From Ohtaekwangia koreensis (lineage in GTDB: Bacteria; Bacteroidota; Bacteroidia; Cytophagales; Cyclobacteriaceae), in contig NZ_FUZU01000004.1 of NCBI RefSeq assembly GCF_900167975.1, positions 186,001 through 250,000 of the forward strand: DNA of 64,000 nt. Reading direction: 5' to 3'. Positions 36,581 through 45,901 of the stretch are shown here, in pieces. The first letter of the stretch is position 1, and each line of letters opens with the position of its first letter. The position numbers and the translations under genes were made by a program. Under the pieces are notes generated by a model. It was not told the origin of the DNA and did not search any database. It saw only the letters and a list, made by a program, of their open reading frames with translations.

Positions 36581-37747
36581 TTACTTGGTCGAGAATTTAT
36601 AGGTAGTCTGCGTGGAGTATGTCTCCCCCGGGTTCAGTACTACGCTGGGGAAAGCAGGTTTGTTTGGTGAATCCGGATAGTGCTCAGTCTCGAGGCAAAG
36701 TCCATAACGATGCTTATACTGTACTCCGCCTTTTCCGGTAAGAGAGCCATCCAGGAAATTTCCGGAATAAAACTGGATCCCTGGTTCGGAGGTATATACT
36801 TCCAGGTAGCGACCGGATGTAGGCTCATATACACTGGCAGCAAGCTTCACGCTGTCGCTTGATGAAAGCACCCAGCAATGGTCATAGCCAAGGCCTAATT
36901 CAAGTTGTTGATCTTTATCATTGATTCTCGCTCCGATTACAGTTTCATTTCTGAAATCAAAAGGTGTGTTGGTCACGTCCGTTAATTCCCCGGTAGGGAT
37001 CAATACTTTATCTACTGGTACAAGTTTATCGGCATGCAAGGTGAGTTTATGCTCGAGGATGTCACGCTTTGCATTTCCCGTAAGGTTGAAATAAGAATGT
37101 TGTGTAAGATTAACGATCGTCTTCTTATCTGTGGTGGCTTTATATTCGATCTTCCACTCGTTGTTGTCGGTGAGTATATATAGGACTTCAACGTTCAGGT
37201 TACCGGGATAACCTTCTTCCATATCTTTACTGAGATAGGTAAGTTTAAGCGCTACACCTTCCGTGGATGGTGCTTCTTCTATATTCCAGAATACTTTATC
37301 AAAGCCTTTCAATCCTCCGTGAAGATGCTGGCCATTGTTATTCTGTGCAAGGGTATATTCTTTACCATCGAGTTTGAATTTACCTTTGCCGATACGGTTT
37401 CCATAGCGTCCTACAACGGCTCCGAAATATGGAGCAGGGGTAAGATAGCCGGCTAATGAATCAAAGCCGAGCACGATGTCTTCCAATGTACCATTCTTAT
37501 CAGGTGCTTTCAGTGAGGTAACAATAGCACCGTAGTTGATCACTTGTAATTCGATGCCGTTCTTATTCTTTAGTGTATATACACTCACCTCTTGTCCATC
37601 GGGTAACTTTCCGAACGAAGCTTTGGTAACAGAGGCTTTCGCAACGGCTACGGTATCGGCCGCTGGAGTTTGTATTTCTTCTTTCTTTTTACAGGCTTGT
37701 GACATAATTACACTTACGAATAAGGTATAGATAATAAGCTTTCGCAT
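36581..37747 (-). CDS. galM: Aldose 1-epimerase (mutarotase), probable lipoprotein
   Basis: A 388-residue beta-sandwich enzyme that interconverts alpha and beta galactose. Marks are GRYGNRIGKGKF, the His of NGQHLHGGLKGFDK, TQHSYFNLTGNA, and the final catalytic region LCLETEHYPDSPNKPAFPS. The N-terminus MRKLIIYTLFVSVIMSQAC is a lipoprotein-type signal with cleavage before Cys19, so this copy should act in the envelope, before uptake, unlike the other three Leloir enzymes. It is the last gene of the operon, 4 bases after galT. Confidence 0.93.
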   Translation of the reverse strand: MRKLIIYTLFVSVIMSQACKKKEEIQTPAADTVAVAKASVTKASFGKLPDGQEVSVYTLKNKNGIELQVINYGAIVTSLKAPDKNGTLEDIVLGFDSLAGYLTPAPYFGAVVGRYGNRIGKGKFKLDGKEYTLAQNNNGQHLHGGLKGFDKVFWNIEEAPSTEGVALKLTYLSKDMEEGYPGNLNVEVLYILTDNNEWKIEYKATTDKKTIVNLTQHSYFNLTGNAKRDILEHKLTLHADKLVPVDKVLIPTGELTDVTNTPFDFRNETVIGARINDKDQQLELGLGYDHCWVLSSSDSVKLAASVYEPTSGRYLEVYTSEPGIQFYSGNFLDGSLTGKGGVQYKHRYGLCLETEHYPDSPNKPAFPSVVLNPGETYSTQTTYKFSTK

Positions 37748-37751
37748 AAAC

Positions 37752-38822
37752 TTAGGGGTTTGGTATCTCAGAAACTACTCGATTTTTGAAATGAATATCA
37801 GAAAGTGAACGCAGGCGATCGGCGCTGAATTCTGGGGTAATGTCTCTTTGCGGATTGGCCAGCATTTCATATCCCACCATAAATTTCTTCACGGTGGCAG
37901 ATCGCAACAACGGAGGATAAAACACCATGTGCCAATGCCATTCGGCATGCGCTTCACCATCGCTGGGTGCCTGATGTATACCTGCTGAATATGGGAACGA
38001 CACTTCAAACAGGTTATCGTAACGTGCAGCCATTCTGCGATAGGCATCTGCAAAAGTATCGCGCTCCGCTTCAGTCATGTCCGTGATGCGGGCCATAGCA
38101 CGCTTCGGAATGATCATGGTTTCGAAAGGCCATATTGCCCAGAAGGGAACGACTACAGCAAAGTGATCATTCTCGAAAACAATACGCTCTTTATATTTCA
38201 ACTCCAGATTCCAATAATCCGAAAGTATAGTAGTGCCTTTACGTTTGAAGTATTCAAACTGGTGCTGCTGCTTTTTAGCAGGCTCTACAGGTATAGATTG
38301 CTGTGCCCAGATTTGTCCGTGCGGGTGCGGATTGGAACATCCCATCACGGCACCTTTATTTTCAAAGATCTGGATATACTCGATGTTCTTGTTTTTGCTG
38401 AGCGTGGTATACTCTTCAATCCACAGGTCTACAACGCTACGGATACCGGCCGTATCCATTTCGGCTACCGTGAGATCATGACGAGGTGAGAAACAAATAA
38501 CGCGGCAGACTCCTGCTTCACTTTTCGCTATGAGTAATTCGCTGTCGCGGAATTCACCTGTTGGAACATCATCCACCAATGCAGCGAAGTCATTTGTAAA
38601 CGCATAGGTCGAAGTATAGGCAGGATTCACTTCTCCGTTCGCCCGCACGTTGCCGGGACAGAGGTAGCACGTTGGATCGAATGCGACCAGCGTCTGCGTA
38701 CCCGTCTTCTCAACCTGGCCTTGCCACGGCCGCTTCGAACGGTGTGGTGAAACCTGAATCCACTCTCCGGTCAACGGATTATAGCGTCTATGGGAATGAT
38801 CCTTTAAATCAAACTGCGTCAT
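37752..38822 (-). CDS. galT: Galactose-1-phosphate uridylyltransferase
   Basis: A 356-residue HIT-superfamily enzyme that swaps UMP between UDP-glucose and galactose 1-phosphate. The active-site motif is NPHPHGQIW, with the nucleophilic His at about 168. Zinc ligands are CYLC (52-55) plus the later His. The second half repeats the fold with HQAPSDGEAHAEWHWHMVF. The start ATG and length are normal. It lies between galE (73 bases) and galM (4 bases). Confidence 0.95.
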   Translation of the reverse strand: MTQFDLKDHSHRRYNPLTGEWIQVSPHRSKRPWQGQVEKTGTQTLVAFDPTCYLCPGNVRANGEVNPAYTSTYAFTNDFAALVDDVPTGEFRDSELLIAKSEAGVCRVICFSPRHDLTVAEMDTAGIRSVVDLWIEEYTTLSKNKNIEYIQIFENKGAVMGCSNPHPHGQIWAQQSIPVEPAKKQQHQFEYFKRKGTTILSDYWNLELKYKERIVFENDHFAVVVPFWAIWPFETMIIPKRAMARITDMTEAERDTFADAYRRMAARYDNLFEVSFPYSAGIHQAPSDGEAHAEWHWHMVFYPPLLRSATVKKFMVGYEMLANPQRDITPEFSADRLRSLSDIHFKNRVVSEIPNP

Positions 38823-38895
38823 CGTTCTTCAGATATATACTTTAAAAATCCATTTCACAAGTGCATCCAGAGAGCACCTGCATCCATGGAGGTAT

Positions 38896-39924
38896 TTATA
38901 CTTTTGCAGCAAGTTTCTGCTGCCACTGCCAGGCTGAGCGCATCATCTCTTCAACGCCAAGTTTGGTCTCCCATCCCAGTTCTTTATTCGCCAGTGTAGT
39001 ATCTGCATAGATCTTCTCTACATCGCCCGCTCTGCGATCTACAACTTTATAGTTTAGCTTGAGATTGTTTACTTTCTCAAACACCTGGATGAGTTGCAAT
39101 ACTGTTAAGCCTTTGCCCGTGCCGAGGTTAAAGAACTCGTAATTACTTTTTTGTTTCTTATCGATCAGCCTCTTCAACGCGATAACGTGGGCAACAGCAA
39201 GATCAACCACATGTATATAGTCGCGCATAGCTGATCCATCGGGAGTATCATAATCTTTACCGAACACCATTAACTGCTGACGTATACCGGCAGCGGTTTG
39301 TGTAATGAACGGAACGAGGTTTGCCGGAACACCATTTGGCAATTCACCGATCAGTGCAGATTCATGTGCACCTACGGGATTAAAATACCGCAGGGATATA
39401 GCCTGTATATCTTTGTTTACGCGGCAGGTGTCGCGAAGTATTTCTTCTCCGATCTGCTTGGTATTTCCATAAGGAGATTCAGCAGGCTTAAAGGGTGTTG
39501 CTTCAGTTACCGGAAGCTTATCCGGCTGACCATATACTGTGCATGAAGATGAAAATACGATGTTTGGAATTTGATACTTCTTCATCGCTTCGAGCAACAA
39601 CACAAGGGAGAGCACATTGTTCTTATAGTATAACAACGGCTTCTCTACCGATTCACCAACAGCTTTGCTGGCTGCGAAGTGAATGATCGAGTCTATGTCT
39701 TTATTTTTTTCGAAGAAGGCGGTGAGTTTTGCTTCATCACAAAGATTGAATTCGACAAACTCAGGACGTACTCCGGAGATCTTTTCAATGCCGTTCAATA
39801 CGTCTGCCTGTGAATTGGAAAGGTCATCGATGATGATTACATCGAAGCCGTTCTTAATAAGTTCTACTGCGGTGTGAGAGCCGATGTATCCCGTGCCACC
39901 GGTTACTAATACTTTTTTTTTCAT
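38896..39924 (-). CDS. galE: UDP-glucose 4-epimerase
   Basis: A 342-residue short-chain dehydrogenase-type enzyme that interconverts UDP-galactose and UDP-glucose. NAD binding is through GGTGYIGSH at residues 9-17. The catalytic group is SSSCTVYG with Tyr152 and Lys156 in SPYGNTKQ. The gene starts 3 bases after the galK stop, so translation is coupled. Confidence 0.95.
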   Translation of the reverse strand: MKKKVLVTGGTGYIGSHTAVELIKNGFDVIIIDDLSNSQADVLNGIEKISGVRPEFVEFNLCDEAKLTAFFEKNKDIDSIIHFAASKAVGESVEKPLLYYKNNVLSLVLLLEAMKKYQIPNIVFSSSCTVYGQPDKLPVTEATPFKPAESPYGNTKQIGEEILRDTCRVNKDIQAISLRYFNPVGAHESALIGELPNGVPANLVPFITQTAAGIRQQLMVFGKDYDTPDGSAMRDYIHVVDLAVAHVIALKRLIDKKQKSNYEFFNLGTGKGLTVLQLIQVFEKVNNLKLNYKVVDRRAGDVEKIYADTTLANKELGWETKLGVEEMMRSAWQWQQKLAAKV

Positions 39925-39927
39925 GCC

Positions 39928-41112
39928 CTAATGTAAAGTAATTTTCTCGATTGACTTGCTAACGCTGGTGCCATCTTTAATATTAACGATATAGGTTTCC
40001 ATGGCAATGCCGAAGCGGTCAGCGTATGCTTGCCTTACTGTGGACAGGAATGAACCGACTTCTTCTTTCTTTACCAGGTTGATGGTGCAGCCACCAAATC
40101 CTCCGCCCATTACACGCGCACCCCATACTCCTGAAAAAGCTTTCGCCTGTTCCACCAGGAAGTCCAGCTCGGGACAACTTACTTCATATAGTTTCGATAA
40201 TCCTTCGTGTGTCTCAAACATCTTTTCTCCGAAGGCTTTCAGATCATGACGCTCGAGGTCCTGACTCGCCAGCTGTACACGCGCGATCTCTTGCACTACA
40301 TATAGGCAACGATCAAATACTTTTCCTTTCAACTCATCTTTATGCTTGCGCACCATGTCTTCCGTTGCATCGCGCAAGCTGTTAATAGCAGGATAATATT
40401 TTTTAAGTATCGCTACACCTTGCTCGCATTCATTTCTGCGTGTGTTATACTCGGAGTCAACCAGGGAGTGCTTTACTTTTGAATCGCATAGTACAATGGT
40501 AAAGTCTTTTAGCTCCAGAGGTGAGTAGCGGTATTCAAGCGAACGGCAGTCGAGCAGGATCACGTGATTTTCAGAACCCATCATGGAAGCAAACTGATCC
40601 ATGATGCCACACTTCACGCCTACGAAATTATGCTCCGACCACTGCGCTATTTTTATAAGCTCTTTCTTGTCGATGGCATGATGATTCAATTCATTCAACG
40701 CAAAAGCAAATCCACATTCAACAGAAGCGGATGACGACAAACCTGCACCCATGGGTATATTTCCACCAAACACACAACGGAATGGTTTCAATGTATACCC
40801 TTTATCTACAAACTGACGGATAACGCCCAGTAAATAATTCGCCCAGGCCGGAGCCTTCACAGGCTGTGGGTTATTCAGATCTACAGAATAATGTTGATTA
40901 TATTTGATGGAGTATATCTCTGACTTTCCATCGGTTGATTCGCTGATCGCAAAAACTGTTTCGCGGTCTATAGCCGCAGGCATTACGAAGCCATCATTGT
41001 AATCGGTGTGCTCGCCTATCAAGTTGATGCGTCCCGGTGAGCGAACTACCAGCGGCTCTTTCTGGTATAGTTCTTTGAACTTGCTCTGTACATCCTGCAC
41101 GGTCAATTCCAC
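39928..41112 (-). CDS. galK: Galactokinase
   Basis: A 394-residue GHMP kinase that phosphorylates alpha-galactose at C1. Signature 1 is PGRINLIGEHTDYNDGF, the ATP loop is NIPMGAGLSSSASVE, the catalytic Asp lies in CGIMDQFAS, and motif 3 is GARVMGGGFGGCT. It is the first gene of the gal operon. Its 160-bp leader contains a perfect hairpin and, further upstream, a perfect LacI-type operator palindrome. Confidence 0.96.
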   Translation of the reverse strand: MELTVQDVQSKFKELYQKEPLVVRSPGRINLIGEHTDYNDGFVMPAAIDRETVFAISESTDGKSEIYSIKYNQHYSVDLNNPQPVKAPAWANYLLGVIRQFVDKGYTLKPFRCVFGGNIPMGAGLSSSASVECGFAFALNELNHHAIDKKELIKIAQWSEHNFVGVKCGIMDQFASMMGSENHVILLDCRSLEYRYSPLELKDFTIVLCDSKVKHSLVDSEYNTRRNECEQGVAILKKYYPAINSLRDATEDMVRKHKDELKGKVFDRCLYVVQEIARVQLASQDLERHDLKAFGEKMFETHEGLSKLYEVSCPELDFLVEQAKAFSGVWGARVMGGGFGGCTINLVKKEEVGSFLSTVRQAYADRFGIAMETYIVNIKDGTSVSKSIEKITLH

Positions 41113-41147
41113 AAGTAAATTCGGTTTAGGTGTTCTCTTAAATAGTA

Positions 41148-41178
41148 ACCGGAGATCAAACTTCTTTCGATCTCCGGT
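41148..41178 (-). promoter_or_regulatory. Leader hairpin before galK
   Basis: Perfect 10-bp stem ACCGGAGATC (41148-41157) and GATCTCCGGT (41169-41178) with an 11-nt loop, 36 bases before the galK ATG. There is no T tract after it, so it is not a clear terminator. It may be a leader RNA structure or an additional protein site. Confidence 0.55.
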
Positions 41179-41272
41179 ACTTAACCAATCAATTAACCCA
41201 AAATGTTAATGACTGGTGTGAAGTACTGAATTCAACGCGACATTATAAACAAAACACGCGTTTCCAGTCCAA

Positions 41273-41296
41273 AATAACGTTTCCGGAAACGTTATT
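41273..41296 (-). promoter_or_regulatory. LacI-type operator upstream of galK
   Basis: A perfect 24-bp palindrome with half sites AATAACGTTTCC and GGAAACGTTATT and the central CG step typical of LacI-family sites. A second version with 21 of 24 matching positions lies beside the LacI-type gene at 56230-56253. The site is 161 bases before galK and 83 bases after the end of the GH5-like gene. Activation or repression cannot be told. Confidence 0.75.
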
Positions 41297-41378
41297 AAGT
41301 ATTATTTCTTCAGTGGCCAGTCCTACTAATGAGTCTTCCAATACTCTTTTTCATGCTATACTTTAAGTCGTGATGAAG

Positions 41379-42485
41379 CTATTTTCCGGTGAGCTTCTTG
41401 ATCAATGCTACTTCTTCCTTGCTGTAGGGTGTACCATCTTTACGGAAGATATCATGGAACCATACCTTCGGCTCTTTACCATCCGCCATCGGTGTGTCCC
41501 ACGCATAAATCGTATTGGTTTTACCCGCTACCAATCCCCAGTTATAGGCCCCTATATTTTCTTCCTTCAACATGGGAAGCACATTGTCAAAACGACTGTT
41601 GCGTGTACGCGCCATATACTCTGTGCAGATTAATGGACGGCCAGTGGTACGCAAGCTATCGATCCATTTTTTATGCTCTTGTGGTTCAGCGTAATTGTGA
41701 TAGGTTGTAACATCTGAGTTGTCAAGCTGATAATGATTCAGATCAACGAGATCTTTATTCCAGACGCCAACCGATAAGGGCTGTGAAGGATTTACTTCCC
41801 TCCCCCACTGGAACGCTTTTTTCAACAGCCGCATTGACTTGTTACCATAACCGGAGTTACCGGGTTCGTTGTATAGATCCCACAACACAATGCGCTTATC
41901 ATTTGCAAAATGGGAGAGTATATCTTTCGTATACCGCCCCAGCGTAATATATAGTGTTGAATCTTCATGAATTTTATCCCCAGGATCGCGTACCCAGCCC
42001 GAGTTGTGAATGCCGGGTTTAGGGTCTGGTTGTTTGCCTGCCTTATAGGTTGGATTCCAGCAATCATCAAACAGAACAAACAATGTAGAGATCTTATGCT
42101 TGTCTGCGATGTTGAGGTATTCATTTACTCTGTTCTTGAATCCGGTGGAGTCTACCTCCCAGGCAAGGTGATGTAAGTATACACGCATGGAATTAAAACC
42201 GATCGACTCAGCCCAGCCCAATTCGCGGTTTATAGTAGCGGTATCAAAAGATTCAGCTTGCCACATTTCAAGTTGATTGATCGCGGTACTCGGAATGAAG
42301 TCACTGCCCCGCAGCCAGCCCCATTGCTTATACCATTCATTGGCTTGCTCTTTCGACCATATCTCCCTTACAGCAGGTACCGGTACCGTTGTATCCTTCT
42401 CCTGAACGGTCTCCTTTCGTTGACATCCCGCGAACATCATTGCACTGACAGCTACTGCCAGCAGTAGTTTACTGATTTGTTTCAT
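41379..42485 (-). CDS. GH5-like (clan GH-A) glycoside hydrolase, lipoprotein
   Basis: A 368-residue enzyme. The signal MKQISKLLLAVAVSAMMFAGC has a good lipobox, so it is probably anchored in the envelope. The barrel carries a clan GH-A acid/base Glu in WDLYNEPGN and a candidate nucleophile in ICTEYMARTR, with SMRVYLHHLAWEVDS as an early strand. Relatives in Bacteroidota are often named cellulase or 1,4-beta-xylanase, but the exact substrate is unproven. Its place between arabinofuranosidase-type enzymes and the gal operon suggests a galactan, arabinogalactan or xylan-type backbone. Confidence 0.83.
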   Translation of the reverse strand: MKQISKLLLAVAVSAMMFAGCQRKETVQEKDTTVPVPAVREIWSKEQANEWYKQWGWLRGSDFIPSTAINQLEMWQAESFDTATINRELGWAESIGFNSMRVYLHHLAWEVDSTGFKNRVNEYLNIADKHKISTLFVLFDDCWNPTYKAGKQPDPKPGIHNSGWVRDPGDKIHEDSTLYITLGRYTKDILSHFANDKRIVLWDLYNEPGNSGYGNKSMRLLKKAFQWGREVNPSQPLSVGVWNKDLVDLNHYQLDNSDVTTYHNYAEPQEHKKWIDSLRTTGRPLICTEYMARTRNSRFDNVLPMLKEENIGAYNWGLVAGKTNTIYAWDTPMADGKEPKVWFHDIFRKDGTPYSKEEVALIKKLTGK

Positions 42486-42487
42486 AG

Positions 42488-42646
42488 TTATTTAGTATTG
42501 ATTTTCTTTCTGATAATAGGAACTGGTTTGGATTGTATACCCGGACTTTGTGTTTCGATGAAAGGCCAGCCGTCTTTATACTGCAGCCGGTCAACGCGTA
42601 CAACAGCTAGGTCAGCAAAATCCAATTGAAAAACATTATTACACAT
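42488..42646 (-). pseudogene. Remnant of a glycoside hydrolase C-terminus
   Basis: A 52-codon frame in the gap between the GH43 and GH5-like genes, from an ATG at 42646 to a TAA at 42490. The segment ADLAVVRVDRLQYKDGWPFI, followed by a Pro-rich end, reads like the last strand and tail of a GH43-type enzyme (compare VDRL...GWP endings in that family). No upstream part of such a gene exists in frame; an in-frame stop lies four codons before the ATG. The best reading is a leftover of a deleted or recombined GH43 gene. A tiny expressed protein is less likely. Confidence 0.55.
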
Positions 42647-42672
42647 ATATATAATTTACTATACGGCATATA

Positions 42673-43722
42673 CTATTTCTTGTCAGAGGGTATAGCAAGC
42701 ACAGCTCCTTCACGTACGGGTATACCGAAGTTTGGTGTGCCATCCGGATTCCAGGTGAATTTCTGCGCACGCGGAGAACGATGCTTACCACAACCTTGTC
42801 CCGGTTCTGAATTTGCGTGATATAAAATCCAATCTTCCTTTCCATCCGGAGATTTAAAAAAGGAATTATGCCCGGGGGCATATACTTTGTTTTCAGAAGA
42901 TTCTTTGAATACAGGCTGCAGAGATTTCTTCCACGAAGCTGCATTCAGTAAATTACTATTGGCAGAAGCAGTAAGCATACCCAGAGCGTAGAAATCTGTC
43001 CAGCAACCGCTCGCAGAGTATATAATGTATAGTTTATCTTTATTTTTCAGCAACTGTGGGCCTTCGTTAACATCAACATGCGGTGGGTTATTCGGATCAT
43101 TCAGGTCTCCGTGTCGTTCCCAATCATGTTCCGGATGTGAAATCATAACACGCTTCCCTTCTATAGTCCACGGATTTTTAAGCTTCGCTATATATAAGTC
43201 CTGCCTTCCGTTGGTGTCGCCCTCCCACCCCGACCAAGTCAAATAGAGTTGCCCGTTGTGCTCAAAGACAGAACCATCAATGGCCCATTTATCAGAGGGG
43301 TCTGAAATCCTTCCTTTGAAGGTCCACGTTCCTTTGAGAGGGTCCGGTGAAGCATTCTCCAACACGTATAGTCGGTGATTGTCATTTTTACCATCATCCG
43401 CAGCAAAGTATACATACCATTTCCCTTGCAGGAAATGAATTTCGGGTGCCCAGATTTCTTTTGAATATAACGTGTCTGCAGGAGGTATCCAGATTGTTTT
43501 ACGCTCTGCCGTTTTGAGATCAGCAAGGTTTTTAGTCCTCCAGATGTCAATGCGATTCCCCAGGGTATTGGTATAATAGTAATATCCATCTTTATATATA
43601 CTCCATGGATCTGCTCCGGATGGTAGCAACGGATTGGTAAACGTTGACTGCGCAAAGCCTGTAACGGTTAACAGCACCAAACAAAAAGATATATACATTC
43701 TCATCATAGCAACTCTATTCAT
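42673..43722 (-). CDS. GH43 family glycoside hydrolase (copy 1)
   Basis: A secreted five-bladed-propeller enzyme of about 349 residues. Signal peptide ends TVTGFAQ. Catalytic acids are the Asp in SGADPWSIYKDG (base), the Asp in WAIDGSVFEH (modulator) and the Glu in VNEGPQLL (acid). GH43 members act mostly on alpha-L-arabinofuranosides or beta-xylosides. The ATG at 43722 is preferred over an in-frame TTG at 43737 that would overlap the preceding gene; MMRMYISF a few codons on is another option. Downstream of the GH172 gene and similar to the other two GH43 enzymes here, especially copy 2. Confidence 0.9.
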   Translation of the reverse strand: MNRVAMMRMYISFCLVLLTVTGFAQSTFTNPLLPSGADPWSIYKDGYYYYTNTLGNRIDIWRTKNLADLKTAERKTIWIPPADTLYSKEIWAPEIHFLQGKWYVYFAADDGKNDNHRLYVLENASPDPLKGTWTFKGRISDPSDKWAIDGSVFEHNGQLYLTWSGWEGDTNGRQDLYIAKLKNPWTIEGKRVMISHPEHDWERHGDLNDPNNPPHVDVNEGPQLLKNKDKLYIIYSASGCWTDFYALGMLTASANSNLLNAASWKKSLQPVFKESSENKVYAPGHNSFFKSPDGKEDWILYHANSEPGQGCGKHRSPRAQKFTWNPDGTPNFGIPVREGAVLAIPSDKK

Positions 43723-43733
43723 TTGTAAAAGTA

Positions 43734-44882
43734 TCAATTAACTTCGAGGTCATTTTTTACCGGAAGCTTGGGAAATGACGCATGCGGTTCAGCCTGATAC
43801 CAGAACACGACCGAACTTATATCGGATTGCTGTGGTAAATATCTCCCTTCACTGCGCCATCCTAAATCCTGTATAGTAATCTTCAACTCTTTTTCAAAAC
43901 GCACGGGGTCTATAATATGCCAACGATACATTCCAAAACGCTGTTGCGAAGTATATACTCCATCAGGTCGTATTACCTGGTGTAGCCCCGCATAAGCCGT
44001 TGAGAATTCCTGGTATTGGTGCGTCTTTTTGTTTTCAAAATTATAGGAGCCACAGAAGTAATCTTCCGTACCCGTACCGTTGATAGTCGGAAACTTTGAA
44101 TCACCATCCATATAGAATTTGATTTCACCCTCACCCCACCAACCGTTGTTATTTACACCCCACGCTATATACGTACCAACATACTGTCCTTTGCCTTTGA
44201 TACCATCTACCAAAGTATAGATCGATCCTTTCGTAGGATTGCTTCTTCTGAACTGTGCATGAAAGTAGGCGGCATCCGCAGGGACATCTGTCAATGTATA
44301 GTCTATCTGGTAATATAGGCGCATCTTTTCGGTTGCTATATTTTCCATGGTAATCCTGCATTTCTTCCGGAACGGCATTACCCAGTAACAATTGAAAGCG
44401 CTGCCCGGATTAACTGTAATCGCCAATGAATTCAGCGTTGCAAATTCGCCCCATCCCATACCAAAAAAATCTCCGACAGGGACTTCGATGGATGGCTCTT
44501 TTTCATCATCCCAATAAAACCGTAAAACAGAATAGCGCCAGTTGCCGGTGGGCGTCATCCAGATGTGTTGTATAGCACCTGAACCGTTGATCTCTGCAAG
44601 TGTAAAAGTCTGGCCGGGTTCGATGACTATAAATGGATTTACTTTCCAGCCTTGTCCCAATTCGCGCGCCTCATGACCTGCGCTTCCTTTTTCCGGTAAC
44701 GTCATTCCGCCTTTGCCGGGCTCACCGGTAAAATTCTCTGGACTAATCGAACGTGTCTTTGCATCCGACAACCGGTATAGGTTGCCGAGGTTCATGTGGA
44801 GTCCATCAAACGATTCGGATTTCTGCGCATAGGCCGACCGTATGAGTCCTATAGCAACAAAAAGAAAAATGATATACTTCAT
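43734..44882 (-). CDS. GH172 family (DUF2961) enzyme
   Basis: A 382-residue secreted protein with signal peptide MKYIIFLFVAIGLIRSAYAQ. The DUF2961 fold (now GH172) is shown by GAIQHIWMT near residue 105, SVLRFYWDDEKEPSIEVPVGDFFG, and the acid-rich GTGTEDYFCGSYNF near 270. Characterised GH172 members are D-fructofuranosidases or D-arabinofuranosidases that work as trimers. Here it sits between GH43 genes, which suggests removal of an unusual furanose side group. It is 17 bases from GH43 copy 2 and 11 bases from copy 1. Confidence 0.88.
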   Translation of the reverse strand: MKYIIFLFVAIGLIRSAYAQKSESFDGLHMNLGNLYRLSDAKTRSISPENFTGEPGKGGMTLPEKGSAGHEARELGQGWKVNPFIVIEPGQTFTLAEINGSGAIQHIWMTPTGNWRYSVLRFYWDDEKEPSIEVPVGDFFGMGWGEFATLNSLAITVNPGSAFNCYWVMPFRKKCRITMENIATEKMRLYYQIDYTLTDVPADAAYFHAQFRRSNPTKGSIYTLVDGIKGKGQYVGTYIAWGVNNNGWWGEGEIKFYMDGDSKFPTINGTGTEDYFCGSYNFENKKTHQYQEFSTAYAGLHQVIRPDGVYTSQQRFGMYRWHIIDPVRFEKELKITIQDLGWRSEGRYLPQQSDISSVVFWYQAEPHASFPKLPVKNDLEVN

Positions 44883-44899
44883 GACTATGTTGTTTAAGT

Positions 44900-45901
44900 T
44901 TATTTAGCAGCAGAAGGCGCGGGTTGCAGGGAATCTGTTTTTACCGGTATCCCAAAATCAGGTATACCATTTTCTTTCCAGTGAAATTGTTGCATGCGTG
45001 GTGATCTGCGATGATCACATCCCTGACCCGGACCTGTATTGGCATGATACAAAATCCAGTGCTCTTTTCCATCCGGTGATGTGAAGAATGAATTGTGACC
45101 CGGTGCAAATACATTATTCTCGGGCGACTGTTTGAACACTGGTTGTGTCGATTTTATCCACGAAGATGGATTCAGAAGATCAGATGCTTCATCTGCCGTG
45201 AGCATGCCCAGAGAATATTCATCAGCCCAACAAGCGCTCGCGGAATATATAATGAATACCTGCTTCTGATGATGAGTGAGAAACTGCGGTCCTTCCAGGA
45301 TTTCGCGACCACCGAATTTCTCCCATGCTTGTGTCGGCTTTGCAATCACGATCTGTTGATCAGCCAGTGTCCATGGATTTTTCATTCGGGAAATTACCAA
45401 TGCGCTTTGTGGCCCTATATACGCAGAGTATATAAAGTAGCGTTGGCCCCGGTGCTCAAATACAGAACCATCCAATCCGGAATATACAGTATTAACTTTT
45501 CCCTTATCGATCCATGTTCCGCTTAATGGGTCAGCAGATTTATTCTCCAGCACAAATATATACCGTGAGGCATCGCCAGCGTTGTTGACATCGGTAGCTG
45601 TATAGTATAGGTACCATTTGCCGTCCAGGAAATGTAATTCAGGTGCCCAGATAGCTTTTGAATTAGGACCTTTCGATGGTGGTGTCCAAACGGTTTTAGG
45701 AGCAACGTCCCGAAGATCCTGGAGCGCTTTGGTCTTCCATAGGTTAATCTTCGTACCTACCGTATGAGTATAGTAATAGAATCCATCCTTATAGATAACC
45801 CATGGATCGGCCCCGGAAGGAAGTAATGGATTTTTAAATTCAGCCTGCCCAAACGAGCTAATGCTTAGCAGAATAAAAAAGGACAGTATGCTATATTTCA
45901 T
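44900..45901 (-). CDS. GH43 family glycoside hydrolase (copy 2)
   Basis: A 333-residue secreted enzyme with signal peptide ending ISSFGQ. Catalytic Asp in SGADPWVIYKDG, Asp in GLDGSVFEH and Glu in LEGPQFL are intact. It shares the start (NPLLPSGADPW), the middle (WAPELHFLDGKWYLYY) and the end (APGHNSFFTSPDGKEHWILY) with copy 1, so the two are recent paralogues. It overlaps the end of copy 3 by 4 bases (ATGA), a sign of coupled translation. Confidence 0.9.
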   Translation of the reverse strand: MKYSILSFFILLSISSFGQAEFKNPLLPSGADPWVIYKDGFYYYTHTVGTKINLWKTKALQDLRDVAPKTVWTPPSKGPNSKAIWAPELHFLDGKWYLYYTATDVNNAGDASRYIFVLENKSADPLSGTWIDKGKVNTVYSGLDGSVFEHRGQRYFIYSAYIGPQSALVISRMKNPWTLADQQIVIAKPTQAWEKFGGREILEGPQFLTHHQKQVFIIYSASACWADEYSLGMLTADEASDLLNPSSWIKSTQPVFKQSPENNVFAPGHNSFFTSPDGKEHWILYHANTGPGQGCDHRRSPRMQQFHWKENGIPDFGIPVKTDSLQPAPSAAK

